From Symbiodinium natans (taxonomy: Eukaryota > Sar > Dinophyceae > Suessiales > Symbiodiniaceae), in assembly GCA_905221605.1 (NCBI GenBank), contig CAJNDS010000150.1:124001-188000 (forward strand): a stretch of DNA of 64,000 nucleotides. Reading direction: 5' to 3'. Made by a program: the position numbers and the translations under genes. Below, one piece after another: positions 1 to 11,026 of the stretch (its first letter is position 1; each line of letters starts with the position of its first letter). Under the pieces are notes generated by a model that saw only the letters and a program-made list of their open reading frames with translations, did no database searches and was not told where the DNA came from.

Positions 1-853
1 GTAGCCTTCGGGTCCCTTTGTAACTATGCTACAATCCCCCCCCCCCAAAAAAACCCTATTCTAATTAGTCAGGCTCTTGTGCCCAAATCTTCGACGCCCT
101 AAACCATAAAGCGGGGGTTTAGAGGTTTAGGAGTTTCGGGTTCAGGGTTTAAAGCCCTCAAACGAAGAGGTCATGTTTGCCTGCTTTCGTGGTAAGAACG
201 AGCTCTCAGAATGGGAAACCACATGGTATGCAGTGCAATGCTCGCACATCCGGTGCAGATCGTTTCTCCGAGCTGTGTGAACGACCGTACCCTGACAGAC
301 GATGAGATCAATGGAGTTTTTGGAAAGTACTTGTGAAATCGGTGCATGATTTTTTTCGGACGTTTTGACGCACGAAGACAGCGAAGACTTGGCTTCGTTG
401 ATTCTACACGGGTGTCCATGAGGGAGAGGGGTTCCAAGGGGGGTCCCGAAGTTTAGGAGCCTTCCGGCAGGCTTCCGACCCTGCCCAGCCATCCCCTTCA
501 GGGGGTTCGCTGGGCCAGGAGGCTATCAGGAGTTTCGGGGTTAGGGGGCTCAGAGACCCGAAAACCCTGACTGACCCGCTCAGCTGGCCTATCATGGCCC
601 TTGAGCCTGCAGGGCACCACCCCTCCGTTTTGAGGTTTGCAGGGGTAGGGGAGGTTTCTTCCCCACAACCATCAGCTTGAAGTCAAAGTTTTCCTAAGCT
701 TCCCGCCGGCACTTCCCTCCTGGGCCCTCCTCCCTTAAAGCGCACCAAAGAAACCCGAAAGGGCCCCCCGTAGTTTCAAAAACTTTGGGCTTTCGGGTTT
801 TGAGGGCTCCGGGCTCCGGGCTCCGGGCTCCGGGCTCCGGGCTCCGGGCTCAG

Positions 854-949
854 GTCCTGTGCATCCGTGCCAAAAGGCGGCGCATGGAAAATGAGCCGCA
901 GCTGGTGTTGCGTGATTTCATGCGCGCGAGAGCGATTCAGGGCGCATCA
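854..949 (+). CDS. exon-like islet, basic protein segment, unrecognised
   Basis: An AG precedes position 854 and a GT follows 949. The open frame is unusually unique for this region (VLCIRAKRRRMENEPQ...RARAIQGA), rich in Arg, and starts directly after a GGGCTCC tandem run. No family recognised. Boundaries are inferred from splice-like dinucleotides only. Confidence 0.45.
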
Positions 950-1550
950 GTAGTACACTCGACCCCGAACCCTAAGGTAGGGTAAATGTTGCTCATCACC
1001 CTACCCTCCATACCCCAAGCCCTAAACCCTCAAGTGTGCTGTAGGTGTGATCCTTACACTGCGACCCTTGGGCTAGAACTGCTGGAACTAGGATTGCCTT
1101 GCGCCTGGGCGGCTCACCTGGTAGGAGAGGCAAGAATCGAACGGAGACCTCTCCGCCCGGTCTGCGTCAACAGTTTTGGGATTTTCAGGGCCTGGTCACC
1201 ATGGCGAAGCCAATGTGTGAGGCTGGCATTTGAAAGTCAGTGCGGCCTAGGAAGCCAAGGCCCATTGCAGGTACGCCCTCTCAGGCTGATTAGGGGTTTG
1301 GGGGTTTGAGGTTTAGGGTTTAGGGTGTAGGGTTCAGGGACCTTTGAACCCTGTAGTCCAGAAGTACCTGAAGCCTCGAGAGCCTTGAGTCCGTTGACCG
1401 AGAGCGTCCCTGCTTGTATCTCCGCTCGCTGCCGTACTGTCAGTTTGACATGAGCCGCGCGTGCTTAGATACACATGTGAGCAGTGGTTCATACTGTTTC
1501 GGTTTCTGGTTTAGGGTTTAGGGTTTAGGGTAAACTCCTTGGGCCCCAAG

Positions 1551-1587
1551 AAGCGAACCCAAAGCCGGCTGAGCCGGTCCCTGATAG
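1551..1587 (+). CDS. short exon-like islet
   Basis: Open frame KRTQSRLSRSLI between CCAAG and GTGACT, which is a good GT donor. It is only 37 bp, so chance is a real possibility. The islet sits between TTTAGGG-type repeats. Confidence 0.3.
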
Positions 1588-2153
1588 GTGACTTGCACCC
1601 AGAGACGCCTCCAAGCACCAGCCCCCTTTGCTGTTGATGTTTCAGGGTTTAGGGTGAGGGTACGAAGACGCACGCTCAGGGCTGCCCTAAGCATTGAACC
1701 ATGAACATCACCCAAAACCCGAAGCCCAAAGCCCAAAACCCCAAACCCACAGCACTGAATGCGGGAAGTAAGCCCGGAACTGTTTCTCTCCTAAACCCCA
1801 AACTCCCCGAAACCCTCTCAGGGCTTTGGGGCCCCCCGTAGGCCCCGAAAAAGGCCCCCAAAAGCGCTTGATCACTCTAAAAGGGTGACGGAAGAAGTGC
1901 TGCTCACATGGGGCTGAGAAATCCCTGTGCCTGCTCAGCAGGTTGCCAGCACGAGTTCTGAGCTTCCCTGCAGGAGCGGAGCTGCGCACAAAATGTCGCC
2001 GCTTTCGCTCCGTGCCCCCGTGTACCGTTCTCACGCAGAATCCCGTGAGCAAGAAAGGGTCGCTGATGTTTGCAACTTGGGATGTTCGGTTCCCTAATCC
2101 CCAAACCCTTGAATGGTTCGAGACCGCCCAAGTGACTGCTTGCATAATCCCTA

Positions 2154-2193
2154 ACCCCTAAACCCTAAACCCTAAACCCTAAACCCTAAACCC
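2154..2193. repeat. telomere-like (CCCTAAA)n array
   Basis: Five to six perfect heptamers in C-strand orientation. Interstitial, because unique sequence lies on both sides. Confidence 0.9.
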
Positions 2194-2455
2194 GTAACTT
2201 AGCAACTTCGGGTTTTCATGTTTCGGGCTTCAGTACGGAGAGGCCGCCGGCAAGGATGGCCCCATACTGCTATAAGCCCCAGCAAGCTCCACCACGAAAG
2301 CCATAAGTCCCAAGCCCTATCAGGCACCCTAGCCCTAAACCCTGAACCCTGAACCCTAAACCCTAAACCCTAAACCGTAAACCCCAAACCCTACAAAGGC
2401 CTATGTAAGGCCTATGTAAGGCCTATGTAAGGCCCTATGAAGCCCAACGATGTAG

Positions 2456-2509
2456 GACCTCGAAGCCATCACTCACCGGCTGCCGCTCTCAGAGCAGGAG
2501 CTTCAGAAG
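2456..2509 (+). CDS. exon-like islet DLEAITHRLPLSEQELQK
   Basis: Exactly 18 codons between TGTAG and a GC donor (AAG|GCGGGC). The segment is helical and charged. It follows a small tandem run of GGCCTATGTAA and precedes TTTAGGG repeats. Protein family not recognised. Confidence 0.5.
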
Positions 2510-2823
2510 GCGGGCGCCGGGCTTTGTGTTGGGGTTTAGGGTGTTTAGGGTGTTTAGGGTTTAGGGTTTAGGGTTTAGGGTGTAGGGTTTAGGGTCTACT
2601 GGTTTAAGGGTTAAGGGGTTTAAGAGTTTGAAAGGGTTTTAGGTTAACAGGGTTTAGGCTTAGGGCTTGGGGCTTAAGATTTGGAATTGACTTCGGTTTT
2701 TTTTGAGTTTAGGTCTTCGTGGTGGGTCGTTTAGGCTTTCCTGAAGTTTCCCTGAAGCCCTCACGTCTGAAACCTCAAGCAAACACTGCTTCCTAATATA
2801 CCTGAAGAAGCTTCTCGGCTCGA

Positions 2824-2826
<3 letters not shown>

Positions 2827-2880
<54 letters not shown>
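2827..2880. repeat. (GT)n microsatellite
   Basis: Twenty-seven GT units in a row, directly upstream of the 2.9-4.9 kb decayed coding block. Confidence 0.95.
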
Positions 2881-2882
<2 letters not shown>

Positions 2883-2919
2883 CCCCTCCTTGTCTATTCT
2901 GACAAGCTGTAGCAGTGCC

Positions 2920-4855
2920 ATGGCGCCTCGACTCCTGCTCTTGCTAGCAGTCTGGGTTTGTGGGTCTTACACCGGTCTTTCTGTGAAAGAAGCATACTGC
3001 CTGCAACGGAAGACAGCGGTACCAATGGCTCAGCAATGGCAGACAGTGTGTTGCGTGATTCCACCAACTTACATGCATGTGCGGAGTTTCAGACATGGGC
3101 GCGCAGAGTTGCATTGCTCTCAGGATGTTCACCAAGCACTACAGACACTGCTGCCTTTGATGGGCTCCTACAATATTACTCGCGTCAAGGTCTTAGTCAG
3201 ACCCAACTGCTGCGGTCAATGGACATTGGATTTGGACAGGCCGATCTGGATGCAGACACCACAGGTCCTTCGTTGACCATATGGGCTCGGAGACGAATTT
3301 CTGCATTTGATACTCGCTGGCTGGCTCTAGCCAGGAAGCAACTGTCACCAATCCAGGGCAAAGCAGCGCTGTGCAAGGCAATGATAGGGATCAGCCAATG
3401 ATGAACTCAAACCAAGGCTGTGCGGAACGCCTAGTTGAAGGCGAACTTTGGCTCCAAGTCGAAGGTACCAAGCTCAGGGCATATGAGCTTGTTGGCGCCA
3501 GTGTGGACACCACAAGAGGACCTCTTCTCAGGTCCTCGCAGGGCTTGCGCTACTCTGAGCCTCCAGCTCAAACAACTGCACCGCGTACACCTACCCGTGC
3601 TGGCAGATTAAGCCGTGGCTTTCGTGTTGAATATGCAATAGGAGATGAACATCCACAGAATGCCGCTCGCCCATCGGCCCCATTACGTCGGAGGATATGC
3701 ATCATCAGACGGGAGCCAGCTCCAGCGGAGAAGCGGAGGACTGTCTGGATGTGAGCACGCACTTCCACAACCATACCTCACCAATCCAGGCCTTTCCTAG
3801 GCCAGACGCTTGGGCCATCGATGCGGAATGCCGTGCCCTGTTCCGGGATGTTTTGCGAGCACATGAACACGACCCCTGGGATAGGTTCCTTCTTCTTCTT
3901 CGCTCTCTTACAGTTGAAGACATTTTGGACATTCTCCTTGAATACTGCACTACTGAACAGCAGCGCATCACGGTGATGAACAACATGATACGGTTGTGGC
4001 ATGCTGCACGCATGAATGTGCCAACCGACTCAGCATTTGCTCGGTCCAATGCTGAACCAGAACTGCCGCAGTCAATCGAGCCAGGCGGGCAGAGGGTTAA
4101 CGATGTCTGCGTCAGAGATGTGTCTGAAATGATGCTGCCTACCAACTTGATGCATCGGCAGGTCACGCCGCGAGTATGGCCGACCAGTAGTAGGCGCCCC
4201 AACTGTACTCTACCAGATGCTAGACACACAAAAACGCCCCTGCTCCATGGCCCAGGTCACACAGCTGACCTCTCCATCATGTGCGGAAGCAATGTGACCG
4301 CCTTCTACACCGCGCACTTTTCAGCCCCAGTATGCAACTGTGCATGCGGCATAAACAGCCAGCCGATCAATGCATTCCTGAGATAAGCTGGAAGTACTTG
4401 CAGTGGCGTGTGTGTTGGATAAGGTTTGCATTTAACCTGCCTGTTACTGCCCACGCTGCCTGCAACATTGTTCGTCACTTCCTCAGCTGCCTAGACAGTG
4501 GGCGTGCCGATTTTCGGCTCCCTATCCGTCTGTGGCTCGGCAATCTGCCTTGTGTCGGAGCAATAGACCCTCCCCTGCTATATGTATCCTACTTGCCAGG
4601 TATAAAGCTAGCGCTGGGTCCAATGGAAGCGCTGTGATCGCCAAAGATGAGCGTTCTGTCACGCTCACTAGACAAGGCGGAAGCACCGTGATGGGGTACG
4701 GGGCCGGACTGAGGGGTAGCTGGTGCCGACGGGTTGCCGCGCGTCGGCCCCTTGAACATAGCTGCCCTGTGCTGTGGTCTAACTGCCACAGGGTGCTCAC
4801 GCCTGCACATCACCATTTGGCCTGCATCGGGATTTGGCCTCTTGAGTTGCTCTGA
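2920..4855 (+). pseudogene. decayed or frameshifted coding block of unknown protein
   Basis: Two kilobases free of telomere-like repeats. It opens with an ATG at 2920 and a leucine-rich signal-like start (MAPRLLLLLAVWV). Protein-like sequence then moves through overlapping frames: about 2958-3401, 3371-3754, 3697-4386, 4281-4637 and 4532-4855. Each step is -1 relative to the previous frame. The best piece, around 3800-4010, is helical (DAWAIDAECRALFRDVLRA...). I do not recognise the protein. It could be a retroposed pseudogene, a gene with small introns, or a real gene carrying single-base deletions from assembly error. Confidence 0.4.
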
Positions 4856-5689
4856 CATGCAAAAACAGCGTATGACCGTGCTGCCATGCTGTTGGAGCTT
4901 CAACACCATATGCTGCACTCAGCCATGCTTACTCTTGGAGACTTCTCCTATGAGTCCGCTTGATACCTTGGCTTGAGGTCAATTATCAACTCATGAAACC
5001 TGAATGCTGTAGTCTGGCAGATTGCTCATTTCTCTCTCTGGCGTCTGTGAAACAGTTGCCGCTTGTGCTATCAACATAGCACTCTCTTGTATTCACTCGC
5101 ATACTTTCTCTCCTTGTACAGCGTATATTCTTCGCGATGTGTGTATACACACTTTCTGTAGTTTGAGTTCTTGGTCATTCGTGACGTTCTCAGGGCATTT
5201 GGGTCTATTCCCTTATGTGCGTTTGCCTGCGCCGGGTCACTCCGCCAATGTGTGGACGCGAAGCTTGGATTCTCTCGCTGCGTTGGAAGAATGTACCTGA
5301 AGCACCAAAGCCATTCGTCTGCCCATGCGTGAAGTTCTGAGGCCCTAAAGACCCGAAAAAGCCCTACCTCCCCTCGAAGCGCACAACCCCAGACGACCAA
5401 AGCCCTGAACAAAAGCCCGAAACCCCACTCCCAAACCCTAAAACCCTCAACCCTGAACCTTCAACCCTGAACCAAACCCTGAATTCTCAACCCTCAACCC
5501 TCAACCCTGAACCCTGAACCCTGAACCGTAGAGTCCCTTAGCCCTCAAGCTCTCAAGCCCCGAAGCTGCAGGAGCTGGAGGCATTCAGGGAGCAAATCGC
5601 GCAGGCTTTGCCGTTTTAGGGTTTGAAAGTTTGGCTTTAGGTGAGGGTTTGAGGGTTGAGGGTTTGCGGCTTTGAGGGTGGAGGGTGGA

Positions 5690-5850
5690 GGGTTTGAGGG
5701 TTTGAGGGTTTGAGGGTTTGAGGGTTTGAGGGTTTGAGGGTTTAAGGGTTTGAGGGTTTGAGGGTTTGAGGGTTTGAGGGTTTGAGGGTTTGAGGGTTTG
5801 AGGGTTTGAGGGTTTGAGGGCTTGAGGGTTGAGGGTGGAGGGTTTGAGGG
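5690..5850. repeat. tandem TTTGAGGG octamers
   Basis: About 18 copies of an 8-bp derivative of the telomeric repeat. It is followed directly by the 9-bp array. Confidence 0.9.
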
Positions 5851-5873
5851 TTTAAAGGTTTGAAGGTTTGACG

Positions 5874-6103
5874 GTTTGGAGGGTTTGGAGGGTTTGGAGG
5901 GTTTGGAGGGTTTGGAGGGTTTGGAGGGTTTGGAGGGTTTGGAGGGTTTGGAGGGTTTGGAGAGTTTGGAGGGTTTGGAGGGTTTGGAGGGTTTGGAGGG
6001 TTTGGAGGGTTTGGAGGGTTTGGAGGGTTTGGAGGGTTTGGAGGGTTTGGAGGGTTTGGAGGGTTTGGAGGGTTTGGAGGGTTTGGAGGGTTTGGAGGGT
6101 TTG
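5874..6103. repeat. tandem TTTGGAGGG nonamers
   Basis: About 25 nearly perfect 9-bp units with one variant (GAGAG) near 5961. It creates long artificial open frames (repeating WRV and EGL on +, PPN on -) that should not be called genes. Confidence 0.95.
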
Positions 6104-6940
6104 AGCGTTGAGGGCTATTTGGAAGGTTCATGGGCAGCCACAGGTACGAACTAGTACCTTAGTTAGGGTTGCGAACACGGTGTCCTTTCTCCCGAGCCCG
6201 AAGCCCGAAACCCTAAACCTTCAAGCAGCCCGCCTGCGACTTGTTCTGGGCATTCCAAATGACGAAACCCCCTCAAAAGCCATAGGTCCGCCTTCTTTCC
6301 CGCCAGGCCTCGAACGCCAAGTACCCTAAACCCTAAACCCTGAACCCTAAACTCCTAAACTCCAAAACTCCTAAACTCCTAAACCCGGAACCCGAAGCCC
6401 AAAGTCCCAAAGTCCTCACCTTTTGCCGCCCTCGCTCCCCCCCCCCCCTTTCAAAACCTACCGACCCTCAGCTCCCTAAACCCTGAGTCCGACCTGCAGC
6501 TTCATGTGAAACAGGGTTATTCTATTGCCTTTATAGACCCCCTAAATAGAAGGATCCCCTTCTAAATAAGGACCCCAATAAGGCACTCCTAGTTTCGGAA
6601 ACCCCCCTATTTGGGGGGGCGTATTTAGGGTTCCTTGTGCATACTGGTGAGTGTAAATACTCGGTGTCCTCAGGAGGTACGAACAAGAAACGACCCATAC
6701 TTCGTATGGGGTTGCATCTACCATTGAGGGAGGGGGGGGGGTGATGCCTACCAAGCTGAAGGTAACAGGAGTTACGGTTACACCTTAATGTAATACCATC
6801 CCCCACCCTAACCCTGAAACCCCAAGCCCTAAACCCTAAACCCTAAACCCTAAACCCAAAACCCTAAGCCCTAAACCCCAAAGCCCAAACCCTACCCTAA
6901 ACTCTAAACCCTAAACCTCAAACCCTCGTCCTCCGTGCAG

Positions 6941-6982
6941 AACCTTGAGCAGCGGCTGACGCCGCTGGCGCCTGTCTGGGAG
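6941..6982 (+). CDS. exon-like islet NLEQRLTPLAPVWE
   Basis: Preceded by a good acceptor (CTCCGTGCAG). Fourteen codons are open; the donor is unclear (GAG|CTTG). Unique GC-rich sequence lies between CCCTAAA repeats on the left and TTTAGGG repeats on the right. Confidence 0.45.
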
Positions 6983-7101
6983 CTTGGAAGAGAGAGGGTT
7001 TAGTTTATAGGGTTTAGGGTTTAGGGTTTAAGGTTTAGGGTTTAGGGTTTAGAGTTTAGGGGTTATACGGCTTAGGGTGAAGTATCCAGCCAGGGCTTAG
7101 G

Positions 7102-7102
7102 A

Positions 7103-7138
<36 letters not shown>
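7102..7138. repeat. (GA)n microsatellite
   Basis: A GA run with one CG interruption, inside telomere-like repeats. Confidence 0.9.
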
Positions 7139-7299
7139 GGTGTTTGGGTTCTTTAGGAATCTAAACCTTCAGGGGGGTTTAGGGGTTGTTAGAGTTATGG
7201 CTTCGGAAGGTTTACTGGAGTTTTTGGTTTTGGGGCTTAGGGTTTTGGGCTTCAGGGGTTTGGCCTATGAAGGTGCGGCAGTAACCCTAAACGCTCAAA

Positions 7300-7373
7300 A
7301 CTAAACCCTAAACCCTAAACCCTAAACCCTGAACCCTAAACCCTAAACCCTAAACCCTAAACCCTGAACCCTA
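7300..7373. repeat. telomere-like CCCTAAA/CCCTGAA array
   Basis: About ten heptamers in C-strand orientation with occasional A to G variants. Confidence 0.9.
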
Positions 7374-7551
7374 AAGGGGCTTCTGAGCTCGTAGATGTTT
7401 TTTGGGCTTTCGGCAGAGGTGCGGGCGCATCTGGTCATCCCAAGCCCTACCGCAATCTTCCAGAACTTTGTGGGCTCTTCGGGTCTTTTTCAGGGGTCTT
7501 TTTCGGGGGCCTCTGCATGTCTACCACACAACCCTCAACACCACAACCCCC

Positions 7552-7693
7552 TCGCACCCTCGCACCCTCGCACCCTCGCACCTTCGCACCCTCGCACCCT
7601 CGCACCCTCGCACCCTCGCACCCTCACACCCTCGCACCCTCGCACCCTCGCACCCTCGCACCCTCACACCCTCACACCCTTCACACCCTCGCA
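7552..7693. repeat. tandem CCCTCGCA octamers
   Basis: About 17 copies with CCCTCACA and CCTTCGCA variants. Open frames across it (repeating SHPRTLAP-like peptides) are repeat artefacts. Confidence 0.9.
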
Positions 7694-8175
7694 AACAAAA
7701 CCCCACAACCCTAAACCCTAAGCCCAGATAACCCTAAACCTGAAGCCTGAAACCCTAACCCTAAGCCCCGATTGCCCTAAACCCCAAACCTACACCCTAA
7801 ACCCCAATGCCCTAAGCCCTGAACCCGCAAGAAACATCCTGAGGCCGACGGTTTAGCAGCCCAGTCGAAGCAGGATTTCGCCGCCAAGGTGGGCCGGCTT
7901 GAGGGTTTTAGGTTGGGATCCTTAACAGGGATTATAGCAGGGGGAACCGCCCAAAATATGGGACAGCACGACACCCCCGTGCATCCCCAAAAAACCTTTT
8001 ATTCGGGAACCCCGTACAACTGCAGCAAGCTGGGGGGCCCCTGTTCTGCGGCAGAAACCTGAGCCCTGTTTATGAGCTCCAAGTACGGACACAGCACGCT
8101 CAACCCCTAAACCCTAAAACCTAAGCCTTAAGACCTAAGCCCTAAACCCTAAACCCTAAACCACTTCTGCGCGAG

Positions 8176-8239
8176 GTGGATGTGCTTTGCCAGTCCATCG
8201 AGAAGAAGAACAACGTCGCCTGCATTGCAGCTGGCATTC
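8176..8239 (+). CDS. exon-like islet VDVLCQSIEKKNNVACIAA
   Basis: A clean coding-like stretch isolated between CCCTAAA arrays, bounded by CGAG and a GT (GTGTCC). The upstream in-frame codons (LLRE) may also belong. No family recognised. Confidence 0.5.
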
Positions 8240-8739
8240 GTGTCCCTAAACCCTAAACCCTAAGCCCTAAACCCTAAGCCCTAAGCCCTAAGCCCTAAGC
8301 CCTAAACCCGAAACCCGAAACCCGAAACCCTAAACCCTAAACCCTAAAGAAACAAATTGGGACCTTAACCCGAAAACCCCCAAACCCGAAACTGCCCTTG
8401 GACCCTCGCGGCTTGATGAAGACCTTGAGGCCGCGGAGTCTTTCAGGCCCCCGAAGCCCCTATGCTAACATCTTCACGTGGTGCACATCTGTCGTTTTTT
8501 TTGATGAAGGGATTTGGGGTTCACAGGCTTAAGAGTTCAAGGGCCCAGAAGGGTTCAAGGGTTTGTGAGGGTTCAATCTTGGGTTTAAGGGGTTTGAGGG
8601 TGTCAGGGTTTAAGGGGTCTTGGGTTTAAGGGCTCAAGGGCTCACGGGCTCACGGGCTTCAGGGCTTGGGGGGGGGGGGGGGGGGGGCTGAGGCGTGTCC
8701 CCTAAGTCCCATCAACCCAAGGGTTCGTCTTGTCTGCCT

Positions 8740-9160
8740 TATGTTGCTGGGGAAGGGAACGAGCACCTTTGTGCGAGCTACAATTCTGAAATGAATATGT
8801 TATAGTGGGCATATAACTTTTATACAACCTCAACATCACTACACCAATTCTGATGTAATGATAGTATCTGTGATACAGCAATAAGATAGTTTTAATCCAA
8901 GTTCACTCTCGTTTTAATGTAGTTGCAGTAGCAGTTGTAAGATAGTAGCAGCATACTGTCGACATTCGAACTACAGCAGAAATATGCTAGAAGTAAACTA
9001 CGGCGAGGTCGTGGTACCCATATGTTTGAACCGTCTCGGGTTAAAATTCTCATCGCTGATCAGTAAGGTTTGCCCTTATGATGGTCAGTGCCGTAGCCCT
9101 TTTCTATGTTGTGACTATATTACACTTTCGTTTACCACCCCCCCCCCCCAAGCCTCCCAA
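8740..9160. other. unassigned A/T-richer stretch
   Basis: About 400 bp without telomere-like repeats, with several GATAGT-like words and weak open frames. No gene, RNA or repeat family seen. Confidence 0.4.
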
Positions 9161-9300
9161 ACCCTGAAACCTCACCACCCCTGCCTCCTCTTAAACCCTC
9201 AAGTTAGCATCGATGCCGAAGAAAAAAAGTTATTTCTGTAATCTCCCTCCCTTGTTTTGTGATTGGCTTTCAAAGCTCAGCGCTCGGCCTTCGGCCCTGC

Positions 9301-9418
9301 TTGGAGGTTCCTGCGTAGTTATAAGTAGAGTTAGAGGCATCCTAAGCAGGGTTATAACCAGCTAGAGTCATAGTTGCCCTACGTATAGCTCCACTTATAA
9401 CTTCCCATGAACCCTCAC
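9301..9418. mobile_element. fold-back element, family A
   Basis: Left arm TTGGAGGTTCCTGCGTAGTT with central ATAAGTAG; right arm CCACTTATAACTTCCCATGAACC is the diverged complement. Shares arms with about a dozen other copies in the window. No coding capacity, so MITE-like. Confidence 0.65.
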
Positions 9419-9534
9419 GTGGCCCTAAACCCTAAACCCTGAACCCTAAACCCGAAACCCTAAAGGCTAACCCCAAGACCCTAAACCCTAAATCCTGCAC
9501 CCAAAACCCTAGCAGACCCTTCTTCGTTTTCCAG

Positions 9535-9570
9535 GATGCCCTGGAGCAGAAAGCCGAGAAGGCCCGTGCG
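9535..9570 (+). CDS. exon-like islet DALEQKAEKARA
   Basis: Excellent acceptor (TTCGTTTTCCAG) and GT donor (GTTGGT). Twelve codons with a coiled-coil pattern. It resembles several later islets (AEALEKLDASL, ALRQEEERAERE), so these may belong to one long-intron gene, but that is inference. Confidence 0.55.
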
Positions 9571-9949
9571 GTTGGTCGGATGGTCTAGCAACTTTGGAAC
9601 TCTGGTTATGGTTTAGGGTTTAGGGCTTCGGGTTTAGGGCTTACAGAGAATGGTTCAAGGTTGAGGGTTGCAGGGTTTTTTAGGGTTTGGGGCGCGAGTT
9701 TCGGGTTTGCAGGGTAAGTTTAGGGTTAACGCTCAGGGTTCACGCTTGGTTGAAGTTAAGGGCTGAGGGTTAGGGCTCAGGGTTTGGGGTTTAATTAGGG
9801 GTGAGGGTTTAGGGTTTGGGGGTCGAGCATTTGGGGCTTCGGAGTCTCGATGTGTTTTGGATGCTCTGGCGCCGCGACCCCAGGTTTCAGTCCTTGTTTA
9901 AAGGGGTCGGTCCGTAAGCTCAACCCTGCTTGGGGTTTGCCCAAACCCT

Positions 9950-10106
9950 AAACCCTAAACCCTAAACCCTAGACCCTAAGGCCTAGACCCTAAACCCTAT
10001 ACCCTAAACCCTAAACCCTAAACCCTAAACCCTAAACCCTAGACCCTAGACCCTGAACCCTGAACCCTGAACCATAAACCCTAAACCCTGAACCCTAAAC
10101 CCTATA
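9950..10106. repeat. telomere-like CCCTAAA array with CCCTAGA/CCCTGAA variants
   Basis: About 20 heptamers, C-strand orientation. Confidence 0.9.
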
Positions 10107-10118
10107 CCCGACGACCAG

Positions 10119-10154
10119 ATCCAAAGTGGCCAAAGAACAGAAGCTGAGAAGCTC
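10119..10154 (+). CDS. exon-like islet IQSGQRTEAEKL
   Basis: Bounded by CCAG and GT (GTGGGG). A second frame (SKVAKEQKLRSS) is also open, so the reading frame is not certain. Confidence 0.35.
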
Positions 10155-10229
10155 GTGGGGGCCCGAAGCTCAGAGGCGTTTGGCTTCTGAAGGCCGAGCA
10201 CAAGGGGCTCCCGTTTCAAGGTTGGGGGG

Positions 10230-10330
10230 TTGGGATGTTCCCCCTTTTTCTAACAGTCCTTAGTAGGGATTGCAGTATCCCCTAGTAGAGTCCCTATTAA
10301 GGATTGTTCGTATTAGGGGGAACATCCCAA
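10230..10330. mobile_element. 101-bp palindromic element
   Basis: Begins TTGGGATGTTCCCCC and ends with the exact complement; inner arms (AGTCCTTAGTAGGGA / TCCCTATTAAGGATT) also pair. A perfect-ended fold-back, MITE-like, with no coding. Confidence 0.7.
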
Positions 10331-10830
10331 GTTGGGAGTCTGGGGGCCAGGAGGTTCCCGTTTAAAGGCTTGGGGGGTTCTGGAGGCCGAGGATGCCACC
10401 GGAACCCCTTGTGTTCGTGTCCGGGGAACCATCTCAAGTCGTCTTAAGCTTTCCCGCTTTCGCGTGCGTGCTTCATCTCATGACGAGCCCGTGTGCTATC
10501 GGGGTTGCGATCCGTGTAGCTGTTGTCGATTGTAGAGCCTCGGCTCGTCTTCGCGTGTCAGAAGTCCTGGCAGCCATGGGAGTCGTACGTATAGGGGTCA
10601 TGATCCTCGTGACTTTCGGGCGTTTTGGGGCCCTCAGCTCGTTTTGCAGGTCAAGCGTGTCATGCGTCGCGCGTTCTCACGTCGTCTCTTCGTCGCGTCC
10701 TCGTCGTCCCGAGGCCCCTGAGACTCTCAACCCCCAAAGCCCAAACCCCAACGACCTTTTGCCCCTAAACCTCTCCCGAACCCCGTGAAGCTCGTTGCTC
10801 CCGCTTGGGGGTTAGGGTTTACAGCTTCAG

Positions 10831-10923
10831 TACACACGCCGCGGCCGCGTTGCTAAGGCCATCTGCTTGCCACTGGCTGCGAAGGATCTCGAGGCAGCGC
10901 TGGAGATCGCCAAGGCTCCAAGG
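10831..10923 (+). CDS. exon-like islet, 31 codons
   Basis: Starts after GCTTCAG and ends at GG|GTTTTG, 93 bp in phase 0. Reads YTRRGRVAKAICLPLAAK then DLEAALEIAKAPR. A second frame is also open but less protein-like. No family recognised. Confidence 0.55.
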
Positions 10924-11026
10924 GTTTTGTATGCTGGGTTTGTCTCTCGGTGTTTGTGCGCACTTTGAGATTCTGATTAGACATGCACACGGTGTCACGT
11001 CGAACCAACGCAAACCGCGAGAGTCT

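Noticed and set aside
1110-1170. tRNA-like sequence on the minus strand (GTTCGATTC)
   Set aside because: A T-loop-like word exists, but the flanking T stem, anticodon arm and acceptor do not pair.
2105-2135. B-box-like GGTTCGAGACC
   Set aside because: No matching A box or cloverleaf around it.
5742-6154. long PPN, WRV and EGL repeat frames
   Set aside because: Produced by the 8- and 9-bp tandem repeats; no protein features.
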